Source: Rozella allomycis CSF55 (lineage: Eukaryota > Rozellomycota). Taken from it: a stretch of DNA of 64,000 nt. The stretch is taken from contig KE560384.1 of NCBI GenBank assembly GCA_000442015.1, forward strand, positions 1 through 64,000, written 5' to 3'. Below, piece by piece: positions 55,786-64,000 of this stretch. The notes below the pieces were generated by a model, which saw only the letters and a program-made list of their open reading frames with translations, made no database searches and was not told where the DNA came from. Positions within the stretch are counted from its first letter, which is position 1; each line of letters begins with the position of its first letter. Position numbers and translations under genes: made by a program.

Positions 55786-57172
55786 TTACTCTAAAATTTT
55801 TAACTGCTCATCAAGCTTCTTAATTTCTTCCTCGATAGACTCCTTTTCTTTGATGGTGGACTTTATAGATTCCTCTGCATTCTTTAAAAGCTAACATTTC
55901 GAAACAAATAAAAATTTTACATCGTCATTCCGCTTTTTTAATTCTTCTTCTTTGTTTTTAAGCATCGATGCATAAGTATTCTTTAGCCTTTCCTCCTCAG
56001 TACTGTTTTGATGTCTTCCAGAATCACCTTCAAAAGCCTCCACTGATTTTATTTTGGTATCGTTCTGCTGTAAATATGTGGTACGAAATGAATTGTAATG
56101 GATATCATTTGTTGATATGACCAGGTCATTCAAATTACGGCTTTTAGTGACACTTGCATACTTAAATTACCTCATAATCAATTCTCTGAGATGAATAAAA
56201 TCGGAATGTTGCTCGTTCTCGACATCGATTATCCCCCAACGATGAGCCCGACCCCGGATTCGTTTTCCATTAACTTCAACTAATGTATTACAGCCAACCA
56301 CAGCAAAAGGTATATGTGTCTCTAAATGTGAGATAGAAGCCCTGTCATCACAATAGTTATATGGATAGATTTTAATATCCTCCTTCTCAAGTCTCTTCAT
56401 AATCTTAACTCTCATAACACATGGATAATTACAGCATTTTTAAAAACTATTTTCTCATCTGCCGTCAGAGTATCTGATTTTGCTATAACTGGAATTATGT
56501 TGACCTTTCCAGATAGTTTTGATAGTGAGAAAATGTCAAGATCCTTAATTCTTATTATGGAATTACATTTAACTTACCTTTTACCAGTAGGGCTTATAAA
56601 ATAAAGCAACAAATGAACTCTTGAATCTTTAAAATACGGCCTTGGGTTTCTATTTTGTTCTTGCTGTAGATAGTTTTGGTTTTGTGTATCAATATATTCA
56701 ATTATTGGATTAAGACTACATTATCTTATTATTGCATGCTTACTCTTCATATCTATTCATTCTATCGCCAAACCCAGGTGTATCAATAACGGAAAGTCTT
56801 AAATGGACACCACTTTCAGTCAAATCTGTTGAATTGATTTTTCAATATTACCATAAGACTTGGCATTTATTTCAACTGTCTTGGTAGATTCCAGTGGTCT
56901 ACTTTTCTGTTCTTTTAGAACTGAATGAAATAGAGTATTAATAAATGTTGTTTTTCCGAGTCCACTTTCACCCACTACCATCACATTAAAAGCATAAGGC
57001 CGTCTCCTCTGACGACTAACATATTGTTTGGGAGCATTGTCCACGCCTACGTAAGATTTGGTGTTAATTGGTTTTGTCGACCCGAGTTTCCATGGACCAG
57101 GATCTGGAAAGCGTCCTCTAAATTGTAATGCGTATTCCTTTTAATCCCTGCTATCTTTTTTACTAATGGCAT
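55786..57172 (-). CDS. Septin GTPase
   Basis: Eight exons with seven introns of 26-30 nt encode 396 residues. The polybasic stretch SRQRRRPYAF precedes the P-loop GESGLGKTT. Next are the G3 motif DTPGFGDRMNR, the G4 motif AKSD (IPVIAKSDTLT), the septin unique element GRAHRWGIIDVEN with HSDFIHLRELIM, and a C-terminal coiled coil (ERLKNTYASMLKNKEEEL ... EEEIKKLDEQLK). Septins form hetero-oligomeric filaments at division sites and, in chytrid-like fungi, around zoospore cleavage furrows. The Thr in switch I may mark it as GTP-hydrolysing. Its yeast subgroup cannot be fixed by eye. Confidence 0.92.
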
Positions 57173-57410
57173 GGACCTAAATAAATAACTCCGATATTAA
57201 CTTGTAAACAAATCAGAAATTAATTGGCTCGTAATGATAGCAAGATACAAATTATGATTTTGATATTAACTTTACGGCTTCGCCATTAAAATTGTCAGTG
57301 ACAGGAAAAAGATGTTTTAGGAAACGCCAATTTCATAGTTAATCTGATAAGCCGACTGTCATTTCAGCATATAAGGGGAGTACCCTTTAGATAAAATCAG
57401 CAAAGACAAT

Positions 57411-58250
57411 ATGACTGTCTCTCACGAGTAAAACAATTAAAGTTGACTGTTTAGATCATCAATTATTGTTTTAACCAATACAAGCCGTTTCAGTAAGCTC
57501 TCTTCGGCCACTGGTTCTTTCCCTGAAACTGGTTTTGATGTAAGAGAGCTTGCATATGGTAAGAAAACTCTTTCTTAAAGGCCTAGTCTGGCAGTTACAT
57601 AAAATGGGTAAGTGTAAAGCAACATTTGCAACTCCAAATGGTGGTGAAGCGCCAATGGACCCACGTTCAAAGAAGGACTCTGAAAGTGATTCTGTAGTGA
57701 AAGAATTCCTTAATGACAATGAACCTTTGAGAATGTTAAAGAATACCGTAAAATTAGACCAAGTCGATTCATCAAAAGTCAAATTGGTCATTCTCATCGG
57801 AGGTAAAACGTGTCCGGTTTTTTTTAATAGGTCACGGTGCACTCTTTGACTTTCCAAAGAGCACACCACTCAGCCAATTATTGTCAAGAGTCTATTTTAA
57901 AAATCAGGGAATCATTGCAGCCATTTCTCAAGGAGTCATTGGTCTGATAAACCTTAAAGATGAAAGCGGCAGCCCATACCTAAAAGGAAAGAGAATAACA
58001 TGTAGTGCTGACGAGGAAGAACGTCGATTCCGTAAAATACTTTGTATGTTGTAACTTAGGTGAGGAACTTCCATTTACTGTTCAAGACAAACTTCAAGAA
58101 ATGGGTGCCAAAGTAGAGACTCAACAGGCATTTCAACCAAATGTTTTGGTAACTGAAGAGCGACTTATTACCGCTCAAAATTCTCAAAGTTCAATGAGGT
58201 TTGCTCAAATCATCAAGGAAACTTGGGAAAAGTTCCATCGTGAAGAATAA
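57411..58250 (+). CDS. DJ-1/PfpI-fold protein lacking the usual Cys nucleophile
   Basis: Five exons (introns of 27 and three of 28 nt) encode 242 residues. The fold is that of the Hsp31/ThiJ class: TGSFPETGFDVRELAY, FATPNGGEAPMDPRS, LIGGHGALFDFPKSTPLS and GKRITCSADEEERRF. At the nucleophile elbow, where relatives have A-A-V-C-H-G-P, this protein reads AAISQGVIG. Cys is Ser and the following His is Gln. Hsp31-class members are glyoxalase/deglycase enzymes or chaperones. This copy is probably not a normal thiol enzyme; a serine nucleophile or a purely structural role are the alternatives. Confidence 0.8.
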
Positions 58251-58485
58251 GATTTAATGGCAATAAATTTCTTTGCAAATTTGATAACTTGATTTAAATT
58301 GTTGTTAAACTTTATGAATCGATGCCGAGAGTCATCAATTGCTGTGGTACTCTCCAAATTTATATGGAATAGATTGATATTAGTCAGCCGCTTAACATTG
58401 AGGTGGGTATGAGGGACGAGGGTGAATGTAATTTACTCATGGTATCAAAGAAAGCATGACGATTAAAAAGTTTTAAATCAATTTC

Positions 58486-59135
58486 TTATTTTTTATAAAT
58501 AAATTCTTTCTTTCCGGATTTAAAACATGCGAATCGAGCTGCTGTGAATAGAAAGTCGCTCAATCGATTAAAGAAAATTGACACGTCACTGTTACATTCT
58601 TTCTTTGATGATAAATGTACTATCATCCGTTCTGCACGCCTGCATACGGTGCGACAAACATGCAAATGTGAACTTGCCAGGCCACCAGACTATTTTAAGA
58701 GCAACAAATTAATACTGGTAGAATAAATGAAGTCAATTTTGGTAATTCATTCTCCATTTCATCAATCCAGTTTTCCAAATTAACAGTATAGTTTGGTGAA
58801 AACTCCATCTTTTTGTCAACGCCTTCTTCATGACGTCGTGGTGTAGCAATGACAGAATTCGCTTCTTGAAGAATACATTGTATCTTTTGAAGTCTATTAG
58901 ATAGCTCTTGCAAATCGGGAGATGCGCAATATTCTAAAGCTACTCCAATATGTGATGACAGCTCATCACTGGTTCCTAATGCATTGAAAATATCGTCCGT
59001 TTTAGCTCTTCTTTCACCTGAATACAATGATGAGACCCCTTTGTCCCCTGTCTTGGTATATATTTTGTATGCTACTTGGGGAGCTCTCATTGAAAGCATC
59101 TTTTTACAAACAAATAGCCTGTTTAGTAAATGCAT
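58486..59135 (-). CDS. Cob(I)alamin adenosyltransferase, PduO/MMAB type
   Basis: Two exons (26-nt intron) encode 207 residues. The start MHLLNRLFVCKKMLSMRAPQ resembles a mitochondrial targeting peptide. Signature motifs are YTKTGDKGVSSLYSGERRAK (ATP loop), ALGTSDELSSHIGVAL, CRTVCRRAERMIVHL (Arg and Glu of the active site) and FFNRLSDFLFTAAR. The enzyme adds the adenosyl group to B12, making the cofactor of methylmalonyl-CoA mutase and class II ribonucleotide reductase. B12 use is absent from yeasts and moulds but known in early-diverging fungi. Confidence 0.92.
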
Positions 59136-59552
59136 ATTGACATTGGTGGCTGAGAAGATTTACTTTTCATCATTTTGAAACGCGTAGAACCAAGGTCCTA
59201 AATTGATATTTTAAAAGCTGAAAAAATAGTACCAACATCTTTCTGATCGCAAAAAACTCTTTAAGGTTCCTGGCAGGTTGATTTTTGGGACAATCTGAAA
59301 CTGTAAGGGAAAGAAGGATATCCATAGTTCTAAGTATCTTGCGTCTTTTTTCATGGCTCCCTACCATAAAGTGAACGAGACCCCCGGATATGATCTTCGT
59401 ATCATCATCAACTAACAGATTTCATGAAGCGTTGTATTCCTCAACCTTCTTCCGGCTTTAATACAATTACACGATTGTTTTTTCATAAAGTTTATAGTTT
59501 TCTTCCTGCCCACCTCTTCTAACCTATTGCCTGGTTGCCAAGAAGAAAAGAG
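59136..59552. other. Divergent intergenic region, no convincing gene
   Basis: About 417 bases between the starts of the adenosyltransferase and GT17 genes. A 65-codon minus-strand frame (59170-59367) has no recognisable motif and is probably chance. The region should hold both promoters. Confidence 0.45.
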
Positions 59553-60901
59553 ATGAGATCCAAAAAGAGTATAACATCTTCATTCTTCTTGTTGTTCATT
59601 TTAATTCTTGTTGTTTATTTTTCATTGAGAACAAACTCCAATGAAACTGTAAAAATATTTCTTCATAAAAATAGTTTACAGATCGACTTGTATTAAATCA
59701 GGAGAATAAGACGAAGATAGGAGAAAATAACAAAGAAAAGAATATAAAAGCTAGTTTTGTTGAAACATTTCTAAAGTTTCCCTTGAATGAAACCAAAGTA
59801 GCGTTTGCTGAGAATAATCCAACAAAGATCGACGAATTCACAACAGATATGATAAAATTACTTGTTGAATTTGACGTAAAAGAGCCGCTAGTGAAGATTA
59901 ATGAAGAATGTTTGCCACCACCCCTGGAAGAAGTTAATTGTGGAGAATACCCTGGCGTGTTTTCAGGGAAGAGAGAACGACCAGCTAAAATAGCACATTT
60001 AATACAATTTGGATTTGATGTCGATACATTAGAAATAGCGCTGCATCAATATTACGATCATGTCGATTTTGTTTTTCTGTTAGAATCAATAAAGACTCAC
60101 TATCATCAATTAAATAAACCTTTGGTGTGGGAAAAGGTGAAACATTCCGAACGATTTTCTAAATTTAAACACAAAGTCGTACATTTTGTTGTTGATGAGG
60201 CGTTGATTGGCAAGATGAAAGAAGAAAAGAAGGGGGATTGGTTCTTGGAAGAGTTGCAAGAAGAATATCGATGGAAAAAGTTTCTGCAGTGGAATGAAAT
60301 TACAAAATACTTCAACGATGACGACATTATTGGATTTGGCGATACAGATGAAATCCCCAGCAGAAAGAATTTGAATTTATTGAAATTTTGCAAATTAAAA
60401 GTTCCCAGGGTTGATGTTGGGATTTGGTTTCCAATGGGCAAAGTGGATCAAGCATTCAAACCTGACTGGCCTGTATCGTGGAGTCACCCCTACACTTTAG
60501 GCGATCCCACTTATTACTCACTTGGCGCTGCAAAGGCCTTCAATGAAAATAATAAAATACCTACAAGATCAAGAGGCAGGAGTGGAGCCTTCATCTTGGG
60601 TGGGATGCACATGTCGCACGATGGTTATTTGCCTTTTCAAATGCTAAAAAGATTATCTTGTACAGAATGTGGAATTAACATTAACGATTTCGAACATTGG
60701 TACGACATGCTAAGCAAGGGGAAATTACACGAGTTAGAATTTGAATTGGCAAAAGAATACCCTGGAAATGAAAAGAGAATAGTCCCTTTATCTTCTTTAA
60801 ATGATCAAAATCGTAAAGCAGTTTCAATTCCATGGTTCTATGAATGCAACAAACAGAGATTTCCTCAATGGGAAAGAAAGCACGACACTCGATTAGATTA
60901 A
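59553..60901 (+). CDS. GT17 family beta-1,4-N-acetylglucosaminyltransferase-like protein
   Basis: Two exons (26-nt intron near 59650) encode 440 residues. The N-terminus is a type II signal anchor (SSFFLLFILILVVYFSL). The lumenal domain matches GT17 (MGAT3-like): YYDHVDFVFLLESIKTHYH, DDDIIGFGDTDEIPSRKNL (the D-x-D-E metal motif) and VDVGIWFPMGK, then GGMHMSHDGYLPF and HWYDMLSKG. Animal MGAT3 adds the bisecting GlcNAc in the Golgi. Fungal members are widespread, with unknown acceptors. Confidence 0.85.
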
Positions 60902-60947
60902 TAAAAGTTATAAAGTCATTCCATTTTGCATATTTCTTTATTTTAAT

Positions 60948-61915
60948 TTATTTCATGTTAATTTTTTGACATGTTAAAACTAACGCTCTCAGACTGGAAG
61001 ATATTGACATGTTGCCGTATAGCGTAGATTTTCCAATTATCTCCACTCCTTGTAATAGTTCTTCATACGGCAAGGTTACATTAATTTCATAACTATCAAT
61101 AAAAAGATTAGTGCATTCTTTCCATTGATCGAAACTCATGTCTTTGTCTATAAAATATTGCGGAATCCATTCAGTATCACCAGAATGAGACAACAGTTCT
61201 TGCCAATTTGCATGATTGGAAAGAGTCTTGGAATTTACAAAATCAATAATTTCTTTTCTTAAGAAAGCTACACAATGTGCATACGAATTTATGACACTAG
61301 ATGCCTGTATATCAATGCAAAGTTGATCCAGCTTTCTTTCCTGTAGCTGTATATTAATGCCAAGTTGATCCAACTTTGATCTTCAGTTTTTTTTTCGTGT
61401 TTGCCTTTTATCTCTTCAATTTCCTTTTTAAACTCCTCAAACTCTTCTCTTTCTATAAGTTTTCCCGAGGTACCCTTTTTCTCCTTTGCATGTNTTCCCG
61501 AGGTACCCTTTTTCCCCTTTGCATGTCTTTGCTTTTTCGAAAGCTCTTCTACTTTCTCTTGCGCTATCAAAGCATCTCTGGCATTCACCTGCCCTGCTTC
61601 TAACTGTTCACGGATAGGTGTAATTGGCATTAGGTTATGGTCAATAGGCGAATATTCTATGGAGGCGGTATGCTTACTGAGCTTCTTGGCCCGCATTATC
61701 CAGTCCTTTATTTTCGTACTTTCATCGACATTAGGATATAGTCTTGCATTCAGCAGGGTGTCTCTCAAGCCATAAGATTCTACCATCTTCTCTCTAGCAA
61801 GTCTAATATCATCCCTATACAGCATTTCACCAACAGTGGCGTTTTCGTCAACCGAAAAAGTTACTGTTCTTTCGGCCTCTGTCAAAAGAATTCTAATCTC
61901 GATGTTCTCAGACAT
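60948..61915 (-). CDS. Unknown coiled-coil protein with internal duplications
   Basis: Two long frames overlap here. The upstream one (from 61915, MSENIEIRILLTEAERTVTF) has a beta-rich start, then a Lys/Glu coiled coil. The downstream one ends SSSLRALVLTCQKINMK. They probably belong to one gene, but no intron of normal size joining them was found. Near 61300-61375 the DNA repeats a GGATCAACTT-GCATT-ATATACAG unit twice. At 61470-61530 KEKKGTSG is doubled around an N at 61494. Either or both may be assembly duplications. The family is not recognised. Confidence 0.45.
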
Positions 61916-62063
61916 TATGCAGGGGCTTCTGGAAACTTTGAACCTGAAGACTTTAAAACTACTAATACAGTGGTGGGATGTTTGTGCTGGTTGTGGGTAT
62001 TTTCACAAATTTTGAAATGAACGGTAAATTCAAATCAAATTTATCAAGTTGATTTATTTAAAA

Positions 62064-63362
62064 TCAAGTAATCTTTAACCAATTGAACTTTCCATTCAAT
62101 TCAGCAAGCCCGATCCTAGTCTCGTCCACCAGCTTTCTTTTAAGGGAATCAAAAGATATATTTTTAAATCTTTTGGGGTCTAAATGTCGTCTAATCGCGT
62201 CATTCAACATCCATCGTTGCAAATGCCCGCCCAAAATCAAATCCAAGCTTTCAAGGCTAGGAAATAATGACAAGAACTCAAAATCACATTCACTATCAAA
62301 CCCTGTTTCGACATATAAATGAGTAATGCTTTTAAACTTGCAATTAAGGTTAACAGGCCGAATTCCATTTTCAGCCTTTATCGATAGAAACTTTAGTCGC
62401 CCCAATTTTTTCAAATCAAGGAAAAAGTCATCGTCCACTTGAAACAATGAGATGTCAAGAGACTCGATAGAATCTGGTAAAGTATAATCCGCAAGTTTAA
62501 TGCCATTCAACGTTAATGATATTCCTTTCAAGGTGTCTTTCTTTAGCAATTTCAGTCTAGTTATAAAGGAATCATCAAAAAGTACGGAATCAAGGTCAAG
62601 ACTATCATCTTGGCAAAACTGGATAGACATAATCATATCAAAATTGTTATTTAAACTTTGTTTCTGAATGTTGGTGTTAAAACAAAAAGAGTTTAACTGG
62701 CAGTTCCTTTCTATGAATCTAAAAATGCAGTCATTTAAAGCTTCTTTGGAAACCTGTAGAGTATCGCAAGTGATAGATAATCTCAACAGATTCAATTTAG
62801 GGATTTTCAAGTCAAAAAAAGATTCAATCATTTCAAACTGGTGGTCAGTACCATCAAGCGTCATAGAACAATCAATATACTCTAGTTGCGTATATTTTGG
62901 CCATATCAATTGAATAAATAGAGAATATGAGCATGTATTGTAAGAAAGATGAATGATATTGGTTAATGAAGGATGCTCAAAAATACCACAAATCAATGGC
63001 CAAAAGTTGGCAGAAAGGTATTCGGATACTCTCAATTCTCTAATAGAAAGTTTCTTGTGTTTAATCAACCAATTTAAAGCTTTCTTGACTTCCTCTACTT
63101 TTGTAACATCAAAATCCGTCTCTGAGATTCGAAAACTCTTTACAAATTTGATATTCTTCCATAAACTTTCATTTAATTCTTTATGGATTCTAATTAATTT
63201 AGGGACTGTTAAAGGCGTTCTTTTCCACAAAACTTGCCTAATTACAAGTTCCAACTGCGAATTTAATAATGCGACTTTCTTCAATGAGGCAATATCGACG
63301 AATTTTGCTATATTTTCAATTATTTCCTCGATTAGAAACAACGTATGCATATATGAGAGCAA
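62064..63362 (-). CDS. F-box/LRR-like protein
   Basis: A single exon encodes 432 residues. The N-terminus (IEEIIENIAKFVDIASLKKV, then ALLNSQLELVIRQVLWKR) matches the helical F-box that binds Skp1 in SCF ubiquitin ligases. The rest contains irregular leucine-rich units (LRLSITCDTLQVS, ITHLYVETGF, LFPSLESLDLILGG) that would form the substrate-binding surface. The substrate is unknown. Such proteins often form lineage-specific families. Confidence 0.65.
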   Translation of the reverse strand: MLSYMHTLFLIEEIIENIAKFVDIASLKKVALLNSQLELVIRQVLWKRTPLTVPKLIRIHKELNESLWKNIKFVKSFRISETDFDVTKVEEVKKALNWLIKHKKLSIRELRVSEYLSANFWPLICGIFEHPSLTNIIHLSYNTCSYSLFIQLIWPKYTQLEYIDCSMTLDGTDHQFEMIESFFDLKIPKLNLLRLSITCDTLQVSKEALNDCIFRFIERNCQLNSFCFNTNIQKQSLNNNFDMIMSIQFCQDDSLDLDSVLFDDSFITRLKLLKKDTLKGISLTLNGIKLADYTLPDSIESLDISLFQVDDDFFLDLKKLGRLKFLSIKAENGIRPVNLNCKFKSITHLYVETGFDSECDFEFLSLFPSLESLDLILGGHLQRWMLNDAIRRHLDPKRFKNISFDSLKRKLVDETRIGLAELNGKFNWLKIT

Positions 63363-63477
63363 TTAAGAAATGTCATCAGACCAGGGCACAACAAATAAAA
63401 CATGTATTGCTTTACGGATAGAGTTATCAATAAAATCAAAAACATGCAAACTTTATATAGTTAAATAAATGCATTTA

Positions 63478-64000
63478 TTAACATCCATGATCAATGGGTT
63501 CATCTTTTGATGCCTTTTTCCTATAAAATCTTGTTTCATTTGGATCAAAGCCTCTTTCGTTGCTTCCATACAATGCCCATGATGGAGTTTTAGTCATGTA
63601 ATCTAAAGAAGTGAAAGATGATTCAGAATTTGCAAATTCATGAAACTTTTCATAATCAATCCAAGTGTACCATTCGTTATCAATTTTGAACTTTTTGTGA
63701 GCAATGAGAATGGAGCATGAGTGTTCGTGTTCGCAAGACAATTCATAGTCTGGGAGGTGGCTAACAAACAACTTGCAAAACTCGACGACTTCTTTGTGGT
63801 AAGGGACATTACTCATTGTTAAGGGGTTTGACCCAGTGTAACCACAAAAAGTCACTCCCTTTATTTCGATAAAGTCTGGCTGTCCTCTTTTAACGAGTTC
63901 AATATAATTGTCCAGTTCATTTACATTAAAGTCTTTAACCAAAGTAAGACGATAAACAGTCCTTTGACCCTTTTTGGATAATTCACTCAAAGAAGCTAAA
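63478..64000 (-). CDS. TYW1: tRNA wybutosine-synthesis enzyme TYW1, C-terminal part
   Basis: The frame is open to the right edge, so only the last 174 or so residues are visible. RTVYRLTLVKDFNVNELDNY, LVKRGQPDFIEIKGVTFCG, MSNVPYHKEVVEF, YELSCEHEHSCSIL and YTWIDYEKFHEF are the conserved end of the TYW1 radical-SAM domain. TYW1 makes the tricyclic core of wybutosine at position 37 of tRNA-Phe, at the ER in fungi. The flavodoxin domain and the CxxxCxxC cluster lie outside the window. Confidence 0.93.
   Translation of the reverse strand, partial: LASLSELSKKGQRTVYRLTLVKDFNVNELDNYIELVKRGQPDFIEIKGVTFCGYTGSNPLTMSNVPYHKEVVEFCKLFVSHLPDYELSCEHEHSCSILIAHKKFKIDNEWYTWIDYEKFHEFANSESSFTSLDYMTKTPSWALYGSNERGFDPNETRFYRKKASKDEPIDHGC

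Noticed and set aside
59170-59367. A 65-codon minus-strand frame between two divergent genes
   Set aside because: No motif, biased composition, and a position where promoters are expected.
1-64000. Search by eye for CRISPR arrays, bacterial operons or integrated bacterial islands
   Set aside because: No regular spacer-repeat pattern, no ribosome-binding sites and no run of intronless bacterial-type genes were seen; the window is eukaryotic throughout.

Overview
This is an AT-rich, very gene-dense stretch of eukaryotic nuclear DNA. Neighbouring genes are often 30-300 bases apart and lie on both strands. The gene set points to an early-diverging, flagellated fungus. Fungal markers are a Ste12 factor, Rtt109, a septin, Rtc5 and a peroxisomal isocitrate lyase. 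Features usually lost in yeasts and moulds are a TTLL9-type tubulin polyglutamylase, a nucleotide cyclase with guanylate-cyclase residues, a B12 adenosyltransferase and a BTG/TOB protein. A Rozella-like (Cryptomycota) or chytrid-grade organism fits best. This is an inference from gene content; no marker gene was compared.

Layout: 1-2.24 kb holds a LINE on the minus strand (ORF1 plus the endonuclease end of ORF2). 2.24-4.7 kb is a patchwork of short pieces joined at single N characters, with repeats and a small-HSP fragment. From 4.7 kb to the end the window is ordinary host genes. In order they are Sec8, a ZCCHC17 homologue, Arl8, Ste12, a TBC RabGAP, Prp39, a mitochondrial protein, a dynamin-related fission GTPase, GT61, an LRR protein, TTLL9, Gle1, an unknown protein, Rio1, a SAP/membrane protein, an LRR-like protein, BTG/TOB, dynactin p62, Tti2, HSP20, an unknown protein, Rtt109, a KDM5 demethylase, a SAP30BP homologue, a PAS-guanylate cyclase, a second TBC protein, LENG1, a TPR protein, a membrane protein, Rtc5/MEAK7, dolichol kinase, tRNA-Ser(GCU), Iml1/DEPDC5, isocitrate lyase, a septin, a DJ-1/PfpI protein, the B12 adenosyltransferase, GT17, an unknown protein, an F-box protein, and the C-terminal part of TYW1.

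The most striking property is the introns. I placed about 100 by keeping protein homology and reading frame. Almost all are 26-32 nt, with a sharp lower limit and mode at 26 nt. In many multi-exon genes, removing them gives a CDS length divisible by three. The few longer introns are not random: four are two complete unit introns set end to end (AG|GT) with no exon between them. Three are in the cyclase gene and one is in PRP39, where the two halves are near-identical tandem copies. I regard these abutting double introns as the best candidate for something undescribed here.

The genes are mostly housekeeping and do not form operons. Themes are vesicle traffic and GTPases (Sec8, Arl8, two TBC proteins, a dynamin-like GTPase), RNA processing (Prp39, Gle1, LENG1, the ZCCHC17 and SAP30BP homologues), TOR/PIKK control (Iml1, Rtc5/MEAK7, Tti2), chromatin (Rtt109, KDM5), glycosylation (GT61, GT17, dolichol kinase) and flagellar biology (TTLL9, probably the cyclase).
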